From: Ciceribacter lividus
Lineage (GTDB): Bacteria > Pseudomonadota > Alphaproteobacteria > Rhizobiales > Rhizobiaceae
Direction of reading: 5' to 3'
NCBI RefSeq assembly: GCF_003337715.1
Contig: NZ_QPIX01000003.1
Coordinates: forward strand, 380,185 to 444,184
Length of the DNA stretch: 64,000 nucleotides
In this document: piece after piece, positions 44,733 to 54,633 of the stretch
Layout: every line of letters begins with the position of its first letter
Numbering within the stretch: position 1 is the stretch's first letter
Made by a program: the position numbers and the translations under genes
Notes under the pieces: generated by a model
What the model saw: the letters and a program-made list of their open reading frames with translations, nothing else
Database searches by the model: none
What the model was told of the DNA's origin: nothing

Positions 44733-46553
44733 TTACGACTTCTTGTCGGTTTCCGTCCGCGGCGGTTCGGGATCGGCTTCCGGGGCTGCCTTCGCCGCGT
44801 CCTCGGCGAGGGGCGGCAAGCCCTTGTCGATCTTCGCCTGGATCTTGGCGATCTGGTCCTTTTCCGGATTGGAGGCGAGCGCCCGCTTCCACTGGTAGGT
44901 GGCTTCGAGCTTGCGCCCGACGCGCCAGTAGGCGTCGCCGAGATGGTCGTTGATCGTTGCGTCGCCGGCCTTCAGTTCGGCCGCCCGCTCCAGCTCGGTC
45001 ACCGCCTCGTCGAACCGGCTCATGCGGAAATAGGCCCAGCCGAGCGAATCGACGATGTAGCCGTCGTCAGGCCTGAGATCGACCGCCTTGCGGATCATCT
45101 CGAGGCCTTCGCCGAGATTGCGGTTCATGTCGACCCAGGAGTAGCCGAGATAGTTGAGCACCTGCGGCTGGTCAGGGTTGAGCTCGAGCGCCTTGCGGAA
45201 ATTGGGCTCCGCCTTCTCCCACTGTTTCAGCCGCTCATAGGCGATGCCGCGCTGGAAGAAGACCGACCAGTCGCCGCGGCCGGGCTTCGGGCCGATCGCC
45301 GCGACCGCCTTGTCGTAATTGTCGGCCATGGCGGCGTAGTCCTTCGCTTCGGAAAGCACGCTGCCGTAGGCGAGATAGCTGCGGATGTCGCTCGGATCGG
45401 AATCGATCAGCGACTTCAAGTGCTTGCGTGCCTCGTCCACCTTGCCGGTCTCGGCGAGCGTCAGGCCGAGCTGCAGTTCGGAGATCCGCCGCATCGGCGA
45501 GGTTTCCGGGACCTGGCGGTAAAAGCCGATCGCCCGTTCCGGCCGTTCGAGCTTTTCGGCGAGGCCGCCGAGCAGGATCAGCGTGTCGGCGCTCTTCGGC
45601 TCCAGCGCATGCGCGAGCTGCAGGTAAAGCGTCACCGTCTCCTCGGCGCCGTCGCGGTTCAGTGCGCCGCCGATCGAAAAGAGAACGCCAGCCGCACCTT
45701 CGGTGGCGTTCGTCACCACCGGTTCGATGGGCTCTCCCTTGGAGATATGGTCGCGCAGCGCCTTGAAGGGCGCGAAATTCCCGACGAGAGCGTCACCGGC
45801 GGCGATCGCGTCGAGCGCCTTCTGCTTGTTGCCCTGCTTGGCTTCGAGTGCCGCGAGCGACATGACCGCCCGGACGAAGGTGTCGGGCGCGGTGGCACCA
45901 CCCTCGCGGTCGGTCACCGCCTCGTTGAGGTTGCGCCGCGCGGCGTCGGTATCCCCGGTCAGGAGCGCGATCACGCCGGCATTGTAGCGCTTGAAGATGC
46001 CGTACCAGTCGGGGCCTTCGAGGCCTTCCACCATGGCGAGCGCCTTCTTGCCCTCGCCGGCGCCGACCTTCGTCCAGGCGACCAGAAGCGAATTCATCAG
46101 CCGGTCCAGATCGTTCGGACCCTGGTATTTCAGGATTTTTTCCGCGGTGGTGAATTCGCGGCTGCGGATCGCGTCGAGGCCGCGGGCGACCGTCGTCACC
46201 CGTTCGACGGCAACGTCGTTCTTCAGGTCGTTGGCGAATTTCACGCCCTCGTCGAAATCGCCGTTCATGAACAGCGCGATCATCAGCCGTTCACGGATCT
46301 CGACGTCGCCGGGAGCGAGTGCGAGTGCCTTCTTGTAGAGCGGGATGGCGACGTCATAGTCCCGTTCCGCGTCGGCCACCCGACCCGCGAGGAACGCGCC
46401 GGAGAAGGTGTCGACGATACCGGGATCGAATGTCTCCCCCTCGGCAGCGGGAGCGGGTTCCGTCTGCGCGTTCGCGACCATACCGGGCGACAGCGACAGC
46501 AGGAGCGCAACGGCGGTCCCGGAAATGAGACGAAGGGCAAGACTTTGCCGCAT
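44733..46553 (-). CDS. Periplasmic/outer-membrane TPR protein
   Basis: 606 residues, starting MRQSLALRLISGTAVALLL; a signal peptide ends at about residue 30 (ANAQ). Roughly 12-14 TPR-like repeats follow (for example NYLGYSWVDMNRNLGEGLEM and DSLGWAYFRMSRFDEAVTEL), forming a helical scaffold. Charged C-terminus with Pro/Glu. Alphaproteobacterial TPR proteins of this kind are usually adjacent to ispE. Function is unknown; protein-protein scaffolding at the envelope is inferred. Confidence 0.88.
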   Translation of the reverse strand: MRQSLALRLISGTAVALLLSLSPGMVANAQTEPAPAAEGETFDPGIVDTFSGAFLAGRVADAERDYDVAIPLYKKALALAPGDVEIRERLMIALFMNGDFDEGVKFANDLKNDVAVERVTTVARGLDAIRSREFTTAEKILKYQGPNDLDRLMNSLLVAWTKVGAGEGKKALAMVEGLEGPDWYGIFKRYNAGVIALLTGDTDAARRNLNEAVTDREGGATAPDTFVRAVMSLAALEAKQGNKQKALDAIAAGDALVGNFAPFKALRDHISKGEPIEPVVTNATEGAAGVLFSIGGALNRDGAEETVTLYLQLAHALEPKSADTLILLGGLAEKLERPERAIGFYRQVPETSPMRRISELQLGLTLAETGKVDEARKHLKSLIDSDPSDIRSYLAYGSVLSEAKDYAAMADNYDKAVAAIGPKPGRGDWSVFFQRGIAYERLKQWEKAEPNFRKALELNPDQPQVLNYLGYSWVDMNRNLGEGLEMIRKAVDLRPDDGYIVDSLGWAYFRMSRFDEAVTELERAAELKAGDATINDHLGDAYWRVGRKLEATYQWKRALASNPEKDQIAKIQAKIDKGLPPLAEDAAKAAPEADPEPPRTETDKKS

Positions 46554-46673
46554 GAACGAGCCTTTCAACAAAGATAGCCGGAACGATCCGGCCGAAAACT
46601 GTCATCCGTCGAGACGATTCACGCACAGAATGGCTTTTTTGGAGCAGAGCCGCAAGGCAATGCCGGTCGCCCG

Positions 46674-47690
46674 TCAGTTGACCCGTGCGATGCAGAAATC
46701 GATCACGTCGAGCAGTGCCGATTTCCATGCGGTGTCCGGCAGCGGCGCCAGAGCGTCACGGGCGATCGTGCCGTAGTGCAGGGCGCGCGTGATGGTGTCG
46801 TTGAGGCCGCCGTACTTGGAAATGAGGCCGAGCGCCTTTTCGAGACGCGCATCGTCGTTCTGTCCGCCCTCGATCGCCTCGCGCCAGAACTCGCGTTCCG
46901 ACTGCGTGCCGCGACGGTAGGCGAGGATGACCGGCAGGGTGATCTTGCCCTCGCGGAAATCGTCACCGACGTTCTTGCCGAGTTCGGAGGCCTTGCCGCC
47001 GTAGTCGAGCGCGTCGTCGACGAGCTGGAAGGCGAGGCCGAGATTCATGCCGTAGGATTTCAGCGCGTTTCGGCCCGCACGGTCGGCACCGGCGATGATC
47101 GGGCCGACTTCGGCCGCGGCCGCAAAGAGCGCCGCCGTCTTGGCACGGATCACCTGGAGATAGTCGTCTTCGGTCGTCTCCATGTTCTTGGCGACGGAAA
47201 GCTGCAGCACCTCGCCCTCGGCGATGATCGATGCTGCGGCGGAGAGCACGTCGAGGGCTTCCAGCGAGCCGACCTCGACCATCATGCGGAAGGCCTGTCC
47301 GAGCAGGAAGTCGCCGACGAGCACGCTCGCCTGGTTCCCCCAGATCATGCGCGCCGTGGACTTTCCGCGGCGCAGGTCACTCTCGTCGACCACGTCGTCG
47401 TGCAGCAGCGTTGCCGTGTGCATGAATTCGACGCTGGTCGCGAGCTTTACGTCGCCGTCGCCGGCATAATCGAACATCGCCGCGGAGGCGAGCGTCAGCA
47501 TCGGGCGCAGACGCTTTCCACCGGACGAGATCAGGTGGTTTGCGACTTCGGGAATCATCTGTACGTCGGAACCGGCCTTCGAGAGGATCAACTGGTTGAC
47601 CCGTTCCATGCCGGCCTTGGTGAGGTCGACCAGCGGCTTGACGGACGCCTGTTTGTTTTTGCTTTCCTCAAGCGGTATGACTACGCCCAA
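46674..47690 (-). CDS. ispB: Polyprenyl (octa/nona/decaprenyl) diphosphate synthase
   Basis: 338 residues from a TTG start at 47690 with CAGGAG upstream; an alternative TTG at 47711 would add 7 residues. Aspartate-rich motifs DDVVDESD (FARM, about 92-99) and DDALDYGG (SARM, about 226-233) bind the allylic substrate and IPP. Makes the side chain of ubiquinone, probably decaprenyl in this group. Chain length cannot be read reliably by eye. Confidence 0.94.
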   Translation of the reverse strand: MGVVIPLEESKNKQASVKPLVDLTKAGMERVNQLILSKAGSDVQMIPEVANHLISSGGKRLRPMLTLASAAMFDYAGDGDVKLATSVEFMHTATLLHDDVVDESDLRRGKSTARMIWGNQASVLVGDFLLGQAFRMMVEVGSLEALDVLSAAASIIAEGEVLQLSVAKNMETTEDDYLQVIRAKTAALFAAAAEVGPIIAGADRAGRNALKSYGMNLGLAFQLVDDALDYGGKASELGKNVGDDFREGKITLPVILAYRRGTQSEREFWREAIEGGQNDDARLEKALGLISKYGGLNDTITRALHYGTIARDALAPLPDTAWKSALLDVIDFCIARVN

Positions 47691-47797
47691 CGCACCGGAC
47701 TCCTGTTTCAAAGCTGGCCGACCATAAAAAGTGGCGCCTGCGACGGCAAGAGGCGAAATGGCCCCACGCGCTCTAATCGGCGAGGTTTTTTAGCAAA

Positions 47798-48028
47798 ATG
47801 TACGAGATGATCCGTAGCAACGATCCGGTCCTGCTGTCCTTCGCCGAAAGCCTGATGAAGGATGCCGGAATCACCTGCATGGTCGCTGACCAGTCGATGA
47901 GCGTGCTCGAAGGATCGCTCGGCATGCTGCCGCGCCGGCTGCTGGTCGAGGAGGGCAGGGCGGACGAGGCGCGTGAGATCCTCGTCGGCGCCGGTCTCGC
48001 AGACGAGCTGCGCGAAGAGAAGGATTGA
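47798..48028 (+). CDS. DUF2007 domain protein
   Basis: 76 residues: MYEMIRSNDPVLLSFAESLM, then KDAGITCMVADQSMSVLEGS and LPRRLLVEEGRADEAREIL. This matches DUF2007, a small ferredoxin-like fold seen as putative signal transducer. Divergent from ispB and 4 bp before the methyltransferase gene, so likely one operon with it. Confidence 0.9.
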   Translation: MYEMIRSNDPVLLSFAESLMKDAGITCMVADQSMSVLEGSLGMLPRRLLVEEGRADEAREILVGAGLADELREEKD

Positions 48029-48032
48029 TCCG

Positions 48033-48821
48033 ATGACGGTTGCCACAGAGGTGATCGAAACCGTCGACGCCTTCCATCGCGGCCGCTTTCATCTCGTGCA
48101 GCCGAAGGGACGCGGCCATCGCGCAGGCATGGATGCGATGCTGCTGGCATCCTTGGTCGATCATGCCGGCCCGTTCCGGCTTGCCGACCTCGGCGCCGGC
48201 GCCGGCGCCGCGGGCCTTGCGGTCGCCGCCCGGCTTGCGGAGGCGCGGGTCACGCTCGTCGAACGTTCGGCGGAAATGCTCGCCTATGCCGCAAAGAGCC
48301 TCGCGCTGCCGGAAAATGCCTCGATTTCCCCGCGCGTCGACCTCGTCGAGGCCGACGTCACGCTGGCGGGAAGGGCGAGGGTCGCGGCGGGCCTTGCCGA
48401 CGACAGCTTCCACCACGTCATCATGAACCCGCCCTTCAACGACGGGCGCGACCGCCGTACGCCGGACGCCTTGAAGGCAGAGGCCCATGCCATGACCGGC
48501 GGGCTCTTCGAAGCCTGGATTCGCACGGCCGGTGCGATCATGGTGCCCGGCGGGCAGTTATCGCTGATCGCCCGTCCGGAATCGGTTGCCGAGATCATCG
48601 ATGCCTGCGGCCGTCGCTTCGGCGGCATCGAAATCACGCCGGTCTATCCACGCACCGGCGAGAATGCAGTGCGGATCCTGGTCACGGCGATCAAGGGATC
48701 GCGGGCACGCCTTGCGTTCCGCTCGCCGCTCCTCATGCACGACGATCCTGAGAGCCACGCCTTCGCGGCCTATGTCGACGACCTGAACAACGGCCGCAGG
48801 GCTTACCCGCGCAAGGACTAG
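48033..48821 (+). CDS. tRNA1(Val)-A37 N6-methyltransferase-like (TrmN6-like)
   Basis: 262 residues. Rossmann methyltransferase with GRGHRAGMDAMLLAS, SAM-binding LADLGAGAGAAGLAVAARL (about 54-72) and the amino-group methylation motif NPPFNDG (about 131-137). The family modifies adenine in tRNA or rRNA. TrmN6 is the closest named type. AAGGA precedes the start; it follows DUF2007 directly. Confidence 0.88.
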   Translation: MTVATEVIETVDAFHRGRFHLVQPKGRGHRAGMDAMLLASLVDHAGPFRLADLGAGAGAAGLAVAARLAEARVTLVERSAEMLAYAAKSLALPENASISPRVDLVEADVTLAGRARVAAGLADDSFHHVIMNPPFNDGRDRRTPDALKAEAHAMTGGLFEAWIRTAGAIMVPGGQLSLIARPESVAEIIDACGRRFGGIEITPVYPRTGENAVRILVTAIKGSRARLAFRSPLLMHDDPESHAFAAYVDDLNNGRRAYPRKD

Positions 48822-48830
48822 AGCCGGTCC

Positions 48831-50177
48831 TCACCCGATGAGGAAGTCGGAGGCGAGCTTCAGGTTCAGCACGGTGATGAGGAACGCCATCGCCAGCGCG
48901 ACCATGGTCAGCCAGCGGGGCGCCACGAGTTCGCCCATCTTGCGCCGGTTGGCCGTGATCAGCACCAGCGGGAAGACGGCGAACGGCAATTGCAGGCTGA
49001 GCACGACCTGGCTCAGGATCAGCAGCTCGCCGGTGCCGCGCTCGCCGTACCAGATGGCGACGAACGCCGCCGGCACGATCGCCAGTGCACGGGTGGCGAG
49101 TCTTCGGATCCACGGCTTCAGCCGCATCCGCACGAAGCCTTCCATGACGATCTGGCCGGCGAGCGTCGCCGTCGCCGTCGAGTTGAGGCCACTGCACAGA
49201 AGCGCGATGCCGAAGAGGAGAGGCGCCACGGTCGACCCGAGGAGCGGGGCGAGCAGTGCATGCGCGTCGCCGAGTTCGGCGATCCCGAAATTGCCGGAGG
49301 TGTGGAAGGCGGCCGCGGAGAGGATGAGGATCGCCGCATTGACGAGGAGCGCGAAGAACAGCGCCAGCGTGGAATCGATGGTGGCGAAGGAGAGCGCCTC
49401 GCGCCGGCCTTTCGGGCTCGAATCGTATTTGCGTGTCTGCACGATCCCGGAGTGGAGATAGAGATTGTGCGGCATGACGGTCGCGCCGAGAATGCCGATG
49501 GCGATATAGAGCATCTGCGGATCGGCGACGATCTGCGCGGAGGGCAGCAAACCGCGGGCGACCGCACCGACATCCGGTTCGGCGAGCCAGAGCTGGATGG
49601 CGAAGCTCGCTCCGATGACGGCGGTGAGCGTGATGACGAAGGCTTCGACCCACCGGAAGCCGAGCCGCTGAAGCAAGAGGACCAGGAAGACGTCGCTCGC
49701 CGTCACGACGACGCCGATCTCGATCGGCATGCCGAAGATGAGCTTGAGGCCGATCGCGGTGCCGATCACCTCGGCGAGGTCCGTGGCGATGATGGCGATC
49801 TCGGCGAGGACCCACAGACTGTGGGATACCCATCGTGGATAGGAGTCGCGGCAGGCGCGCGCAAGGTCGCGGTCGGTGGCGATGGCGAGCCGCGCGGCCA
49901 GCGATTGCAGGAACATCGCCATGACGCTGGAGAGGAGGACGACCACCAGCAGCGTGTAGCCGTAGCGGGCGCCGCCGGAAAGGGATGTTGCCCAGTTGCC
50001 CGGATCCATGTAGCCGACCGCGACCAGGTATCCGGGACCGAGGAACGCGAGTGCCCGCCGCCAGAACGGCCGGCTGCTGCGGACTTCGATCGAGCCGTGG
50101 ATCTCCGAAAGCGCCGGTTCGCCGCGCTCGCTACGCCATCCGGGCGACTGCGTCGGTCGCGCTGCCGTTTCAGTCAT
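48831..50177 (-). CDS. mntH: NRAMP-family Mn2+/Fe2+ transporter
   Basis: 448 residues, starting [17 protein letters not shown] after GAAGGAAACGGG. Eleven membrane helices. Metal site DPGNWAT (helix 1, Asp and Asn) and MPHNLYLHS (helix 6, Met and His) are complete, as in Mn-selective bacterial MntH. Proton-coupled uptake at the inner membrane. A 16-bp inverted repeat lies just upstream and may bind a Mn regulator such as Mur/MntR. Confidence 0.96.
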   Translation of the reverse strand: MTETAARPTQSPGWRSERGEPALSEIHGSIEVRSSRPFWRRALAFLGPGYLVAVGYMDPGNWATSLSGGARYGYTLLVVVLLSSVMAMFLQSLAARLAIATDRDLARACRDSYPRWVSHSLWVLAEIAIIATDLAEVIGTAIGLKLIFGMPIEIGVVVTASDVFLVLLLQRLGFRWVEAFVITLTAVIGASFAIQLWLAEPDVGAVARGLLPSAQIVADPQMLYIAIGILGATVMPHNLYLHSGIVQTRKYDSSPKGRREALSFATIDSTLALFFALLVNAAILILSAAAFHTSGNFGIAELGDAHALLAPLLGSTVAPLLFGIALLCSGLNSTATATLAGQIVMEGFVRMRLKPWIRRLATRALAIVPAAFVAIWYGERGTGELLILSQVVLSLQLPFAVFPLVLITANRRKMGELVAPRWLTMVALAMAFLITVLNLKLASDFLIG

Positions 50178-50199
50178 CCCGTTTCCTTCTTGCCATGCG

Positions 50200-50215
50200 T
50201 CAATTCTTTGATTGA
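50200..50215. promoter_or_regulatory. Inverted repeat upstream of mntH
   Basis: TCAAT, 6 bases, ATTGA, 23 bp upstream of the mntH start. Position suits an operator for a metal-dependent repressor; the motif does not match a consensus I can state with certainty. Confidence 0.35.
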
Positions 50216-50349
50216 GACTAATTTGCAAGAACCTAATGAGCCAATCGAAGCCTGACAAGGGGCGGCGGGAGCCGGGCCATTGTTGTTTTTCATCGGAAGA
50301 CTTACATGGACGGCCTGACGATTTGTAAGCGTATATGAAGGGCTGCCCG

Positions 50350-51219
50350 ATGCCGAATTTTCTCGATCGCCTGTTGCCGAAACGGTTCCGCAAGAAGGGA
50401 ACGGTGATCCCGGTCGTCCGCCTGCACGGGGCGATCGCCGCAGGCGGTTCCAGGTTCAAGCCGGCGCTCAATCTCGCAAGTGTGGCGCCGATGCTCGAAA
50501 AGGCGTTTTCCAGGAAGGATGCGCCGGCCGTCGCCATTGCCGTCAATTCGCCGGGCGGCTCGCCCGTCCAGTCGCGGATGATCTTCGAGCGCATTCGGGC
50601 GCTGGCCGAGGAGAAGGGCAAGACGGTGCTCGTCTATGTTGAGGATGTCGCAGCCTCCGGCGGCTACATGATCGCCCTTGCCGGCGACGAGATCGTCGCC
50701 GACCCGTCCTCGATCGTCGGTTCGATCGGCGTCGTGTCCGGCGGCTTCGGTTTCCCTGAACTTCTGAAGAAGATCGGTGTCGAGCGCCGCGTCTATACCG
50801 CCGGCGAGAACAAGGTGATCCTCGATCCGTTCCAGCCGGAGAAGGAAAGCGACATCGAATACCTCAAAAGCCTGCAGGTGGAGATCCACACCATCTTCAT
50901 CGACATGGTGAAGGCGCGCCGCGAAAGCCGCCTCGCGGACGAGTCGGGCATCTTCTCCGGGCTCTTCTGGACGGGCCGCCGCGGTCTGGAACTCGGTCTC
51001 GTCGACCGCCTCGGCGGTATGCGCGAGGATATCAAGCGCCGCTACGGCAAGGATGCGAAGCTGGAACTCATCAGCGGCGCGAAGGATTTCTTCGGCCGGC
51101 GGCTTCCGGGCGTTTCGGCCTTCGCCGCGCCGGATGCGGAACAGATCGCCGCAGCCGCCGTCGGTGGGCTTGCCGAAGTGCTGGAAGAAAAGGCATTGTG
51201 GGGTCGCTACGGCCTCTGA
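50350..51219 (+). CDS. S49-family (SppA/SohB-like) signal peptide peptidase
   Basis: 289 residues; the ATG at 50350 is preceded by AAGGG (an upstream ATG at 50335 has none). Catalytic Ser in [11 protein letters not shown] (about residue 105) and the general-base Lys in [11 protein letters not shown] (about residue 157); NSPGGS is the oxyanion loop. Unlike E. coli SppA there is no clear N-terminal transmembrane helix, so it may be cytosolic or membrane-associated. [13 protein letters not shown] is conserved. Confidence 0.93.
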   Translation: MPNFLDRLLPKRFRKKGTVIPVVRLHGAIAAGGSRFKPALNLASVAPMLEKAFSRKDAPAVAIAVNSPGGSPVQSRMIFERIRALAEEKGKTVLVYVEDVAASGGYMIALAGDEIVADPSSIVGSIGVVSGGFGFPELLKKIGVERRVYTAGENKVILDPFQPEKESDIEYLKSLQVEIHTIFIDMVKARRESRLADESGIFSGLFWTGRRGLELGLVDRLGGMREDIKRRYGKDAKLELISGAKDFFGRRLPGVSAFAAPDAEQIAAAAVGGLAEVLEEKALWGRYGL

Positions 51220-51248
51220 GGCCGCGACACGATACGGGAACCGAACGC

Positions 51249-51440
51249 ATGGCGCAGTTGATCCTCCTGCTTCTGCTGGTCGGCGGCGGAATGCTGCTCT
51301 ACCGCCGCTTCGTCGCGGATGCGGAAAAGCTCTCCGCCCGCTCGAAGCAGGCGGAGCGCGAGCGCGAGACCGGCGCCACGGGGACGCTGGTCAAGGATCC
51401 TGAAACCGGCGAGTACCGCGTCAAGCGGGAAGGGGAATAG
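51249..51440 (+). CDS. Small single-span membrane protein
   Basis: 63 residues, starting MAQLILLLLLVGGGMLLYRRF: one N-terminal membrane helix, then a charged cytosolic tail with DAEKLSARSKQAERERE and a VKDPETGEYRVK motif. Conserved in rhizobia after the S49 peptidase gene; 29 bp downstream of it. Function unknown. Confidence 0.75.
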   Translation: MAQLILLLLLVGGGMLLYRRFVADAEKLSARSKQAERERETGATGTLVKDPETGEYRVKREGE

Positions 51441-51452
51441 GGGCGTCGCCCC

Positions 51453-51923
51453 TTACAGTCCGAGATCGGACAGCGACGGATGGTCGTCCGGCCTCTGTCC
51501 GAGCGGCCAGTGAAACAGGCGGTCGGCTTCCTTGATCGGGAGATCGTTGATCGATGCATGACGGTGGGTCATCAGCCCGTCCGCATCGAACTGCCAGTTC
51601 TCGTTGCCGTAGGAGCGATACCAGTTCCGTGCGTCGTCGTGCCATTCATAGGCGAAGCGCACCGCAATGCGGTTCTCCCGGAAGGCCCAGATTTCCTTGA
51701 TCAGCCGGTAGTCGAGTTCGCGTATCCATTTCCGCGTGAGAAAGGCCACGATGTCCGCGCGACCGGTCAGGAAGTCGGCGCGGTTGCGCCAGCGGCTGTC
51801 GAGGCTATAGGCGAGCGAGACGCGTTCGGGATCGCGGCTGTTCCACGCATCTTCGGCAGCTCTGACCTTCTGGCGCGCGGTTTCCTCATCGAAGGGCGGG
51901 AGGGGAGGGCGTTGGTTCGACAT
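51453..51923 (-). CDS. DUF1348 family (NTF2/SnoaL-like) protein
   Basis: 156 residues. DUF1348 pattern: [39 protein letters not shown] and [20 protein letters not shown] text ([19 protein letters not shown]). Cone-shaped NTF2 fold of unknown activity. Divergent from a TetR regulator with two palindromes in the 75-bp gap, so repression by that regulator is likely. Convergent with the small membrane protein. Confidence 0.92.
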   Translation of the reverse strand: MSNQRPPLPPFDEETARQKVRAAEDAWNSRDPERVSLAYSLDSRWRNRADFLTGRADIVAFLTRKWIRELDYRLIKEIWAFRENRIAVRFAYEWHDDARNWYRSYGNENWQFDADGLMTHRHASINDLPIKEADRLFHWPLGQRPDDHPSLSDLGL

Positions 51924-51941
51924 GATGGTTCCTTTTTATAG

Positions 51942-51990
51942 ATAGACAGGTCTGTCTATTAGCTTGACCTGCACAGATCTGTCTGTCAAG
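51942..51990. promoter_or_regulatory. Two TetR-type operators between DUF1348 and tetR
   Basis: Operator 1: ATAGACAG, GT, CTGTCTAT (51942-51959), perfect. Operator 2: ACAGATCTGT (51973-51982), flanked by CTTGAC (51963-51968) and GTCAAG (51985-51990). The shared half-site is AGACAG/CTGTCT. Between the divergent starts, as expected for a TetR dimer that controls both genes. Confidence 0.85.
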
Positions 51991-51998
51991 AACGGCTT

Positions 51999-52565
51999 AT
52001 GACAAAAGCGAAGACGAAATCGGTGGTGCCTGCGCGGGAGCGGATCCTGGAAGCGGCAAAGCGCCTGTTCTACCGGAATGGCATCCGTGCCACCGGCATC
52101 GACACGATCATCGCCGAAGCCGGCGTTGCCAAGATGTCGTTCTACAACAACTTCCCGTCCAAGGACGATCTGGTGCGAGCCTTCCTCACCGCGCGTCACG
52201 AGGCCTGGATGGTGATGTTCAGCGGTCGGGTGGAAGGGCATCTCGGCGAGCGTGGACTTACCGCGCTCGCCTTCGCGCTCGACGAATGGTTCGCCGAGCC
52301 GGATTTTCGCGGCTGCGCCTTCATCAACACCGTCGCGGAGTTCGGGCAAGAATTCGAGGGCGCCATGCGCCACAAACTCGAGCTGGAGGCGTATGTGCAG
52401 GACATCGCCGCCCGTCTCGGCTTCTCAGCGCCCGGGCGCGTCGCCGGCGAGGCGATGATCGTCATCGAAGGCGCGATCGTTCGCGCGCAGATGGGTTTCC
52501 GTGAAGGGCTGCGGGATCAGGCGGTCTCGCTGCTGCAATCGATCGAACGGGGCGCGACGGGCTGA
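51999..52565 (+). CDS. TetR/AcrR-family transcriptional regulator
   Basis: 188 residues. N-terminal helix-turn-helix (about 12-58): [20 protein letters not shown] then [20 protein letters not shown]. The C-terminal ligand domain has [19 protein letters not shown]. Probably represses itself and DUF1348 through the operators upstream. The inducer is unknown. The partial glyQ copy follows 38 bp after its stop. Confidence 0.95.
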   Translation: MTKAKTKSVVPARERILEAAKRLFYRNGIRATGIDTIIAEAGVAKMSFYNNFPSKDDLVRAFLTARHEAWMVMFSGRVEGHLGERGLTALAFALDEWFAEPDFRGCAFINTVAEFGQEFEGAMRHKLELEAYVQDIAARLGFSAPGRVAGEAMIVIEGAIVRAQMGFREGLRDQAVSLLQSIERGATG

Positions 52566-52602
52566 CCTCGCCGCGGCGCAGACTCTTGGCCCGACCGACC
52601 GG

Positions 52603-52711
52603 TCTGCAGCCCTACGACATGGAAGTCGGCGCCGGCACCTTCCATCCGGCGACGACGCTTCGCGCGCTCGGTCCGAAGCCGTGGAAGGCGGCCTATGTCC
52701 AGCTTTCGCGC
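52603..52711 (+). pseudogene. Partial copy of glyQ (109 bp)
   Basis: Bases 52603-52711 match glyQ at 53775-53883 with about 5 mismatches in 109. The frame still encodes [17 protein letters not shown] and [15 protein letters not shown]. Four of the five differences are silent, so the copy looks like a piece of a once-functional glyQ from a relative rather than a decayed local duplicate. It and real glyQ flank the GT8-like gene as direct repeats 1.17 kb apart, which points to integration by recombination. Confidence 0.85.
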
Positions 52712-52731
52712 TTCCTCCATCCGGCACGTGT

Positions 52732-53463
52732 CTATTGCGCCGCGTCCTTCTTGTAGGGCGTTGCGATCTCATCCTCGAAGGGGCCGTTGACGACGCGCTG
52801 CAGGCTGTAGTCGACAAGCAGCTTCTCGCGGTGCCACTCGCCGGCCATCGGCGCGGTTGCGTATTCGTGGAAGCAGGGCGTCCCTAGCGTCCAGTGCAGG
52901 AGCTTTGCCTCGGGGTTGGGCCCGAATTCGTCGGGTAGCCAGTTCCAGACCTTCGGGATCTCGCCGATAAGGTCGTCGGAAAGCCAGGTAAAGCGATGCA
53001 GTTGCGCGCCGGTCGCATTCATCACGAAGTCCGGCGTGACGACCTTGTTGGCCGGATGGCCGCAGTTCCAGAGGACGACGCTCGACCAGTTCTTGCGCGG
53101 ATAGTCGGCGTTTGCCGAGCCGAGATATTTGGTCGTCGCCTTGGTCTTGTAGTCGTGATGGACACACATGACCGCCTTGGACTCGTCACGCAATGCCCAG
53201 AGCTTTGCGAGATCGTCGCGCACCAGCATGTCGCCGTCCACGAACAGGGCCCAGCCCGCGTAGTTCATCAGATGCGGCAGCAGGAAACGGCTGTAGATGA
53301 ACTGATTGGAGCCGTCGCTGTGGGTTTCGGTGTAGGTCTTGAGATTGTTGAGTGCCAGCGGCGTAAATGAAATGACCTCGCTGGAATGGCGGATCATGCT
53401 GTTGGCGCAGACATGATAGGCGATCGCCTCGCGCGGATCGTAACCGATAAAGACATTGATCAT
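52732..53463 (-). CDS. GT8-like glycosyltransferase
   Basis: 243 residues, starting [18 protein letters not shown] after GGAGG. The nucleotide-sugar domain has DSGNQ-like [17 protein letters not shown] and the metal motif [11 protein letters not shown] (DxD). C-terminal [20 protein letters not shown] and HWTLGTPCF are typical of rhizobial GT8-related proteins. Acceptor unknown. It sits between the glyQ fragment and glyQ, opposite in orientation to glyQ, so it may be cargo of an integration event. Confidence 0.8.
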   Translation of the reverse strand: MINVFIGYDPREAIAYHVCANSMIRHSSEVISFTPLALNNLKTYTETHSDGSNQFIYSRFLLPHLMNYAGWALFVDGDMLVRDDLAKLWALRDESKAVMCVHHDYKTKATTKYLGSANADYPRKNWSSVVLWNCGHPANKVVTPDFVMNATGAQLHRFTWLSDDLIGEIPKVWNWLPDEFGPNPEAKLLHWTLGTPCFHEYATAPMAGEWHREKLLVDYSLQRVVNGPFEDEIATPYKKDAAQ

Positions 53464-53673
53464 GACAGGAACCTCCGGATATCTCTCATTAATGCGTCGG
53501 CGCTCATCGGCTTTGATCGAAGTCAATAGCCGCATCGAACGCACTCCTGCGCCATGCCCGGCAGCCTGTGATGAAGGTGGAGGCTGACGGGCCTTCTGCC
53601 GTGTCGTGCTTGACCGATGGGAAGGCTTGTGGCACCTCACCGCCAGTTCTCCGATCAGAAGGCCGGCCCCGTC

Positions 53674-54633
53674 ATGTCTCAAGCAAGCCTCGCGCCCCAC
53701 ATGGACCCCAAGCGCTCGTTCCAGGCGCTCATCCTGACGCTGCATAACTACTGGGCCGACAAGGGCTGTGCCGTTCTGCAGCCGTATGACATGGAAGTCG
53801 GCGCCGGCACCTTCCATCCGGCGACGACGCTCCGCGCGCTCGGTCCGAAGCCGTGGAAGGCGGCCTATGTCCAGCCTTCTCGCCGCCCCTCCGACGGCCG
53901 CTACGGCGAAAACCCGAACCGCCTGCAGCACTACTACCAGTACCAGGTGATCCTGAAGCCGAACCCGTCCAACCTGCAGGAGCTCTATCTCGGCTCCCTG
54001 AAGGCGATCGGGCTCGATCCGCTGCTGCACGACATCCGCTTCGTCGAGGACGACTGGGAAAGCCCCACCCTCGGTGCCTGGGGTCTCGGCTGGGAGTGCT
54101 GGTGCGACGGCATGGAAGTCTCGCAGTTCACCTATTTCCAGCAGGTCTGCGGCATCGAGTGCTCGCCGGTCGCCGGCGAACTCACCTACGGCCTCGAGCG
54201 CCTCGCCATGTATGTGCAGGGCGTCGACAACGTCTATGATCTCAACTTCAACGGACGTGAAGGCGAGGAGAAGATCTCCTACGGCGACGTCTTCCTGCAG
54301 GCCGAGCAGGAGTATTCGAGGCACAATTTCGAATACGCCAACACCGAAATGCTGCACCGCCATTTCGAAGACGCGGAAAAGGAATGCCAGGCGCTTCTCG
54401 CCGCCGGCGCGCCGGGCGAGAGCGACAACCAGCGCCTGCACAAATGCGTCTTTCCTGCCTACGACCAGTGCATCAAGGCGAGCCACGTCTTCAACCTGCT
54501 GGATGCCCGCGGCGTGATCTCGGTGACCGAGCGCCAGAGCTACATCCTCAGGGTGCGCACCCTCGCGAAGGCCTGCGGCGAAGCCTTCCTGCTGACAGAT
54601 GCCGGCGGGGCCAATCTCGGCAAGGCCGCGTGA
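53674..54633 (+). CDS. glyQ: Glycyl-tRNA synthetase alpha subunit
   Basis: 319 residues, starting [19 protein letters not shown] after AGAAGG. Class II alpha-subunit signatures: [21 protein letters not shown] (about 23-43), [19 protein letters not shown] and [19 protein letters not shown]. Works as an alpha2beta2 enzyme with GlyS, encoded 5.4 kb downstream. Its 4-base overlap with the next gene (GTGA) suggests coupling. Confidence 0.98.
   Translation: MSQASLAPHMDPKRSFQALILTLHNYWADKGCAVLQPYDMEVGAGTFHPATTLRALGPKPWKAAYVQPSRRPSDGRYGENPNRLQHYYQYQVILKPNPSNLQELYLGSLKAIGLDPLLHDIRFVEDDWESPTLGAWGLGWECWCDGMEVSQFTYFQQVCGIECSPVAGELTYGLERLAMYVQGVDNVYDLNFNGREGEEKISYGDVFLQAEQEYSRHNFEYANTEMLHRHFEDAEKECQALLAAGAPGESDNQRLHKCVFPAYDQCIKASHVFNLLDARGVISVTERQSYILRVRTLAKACGEAFLLTDAGGANLGKAA

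Noticed and set aside
43857..46577. 906-codon plus-strand frame across ispE and the TPR gene
   Set aside because: Opposite two clear coding genes; no recognisable domain, no ribosome-binding site.
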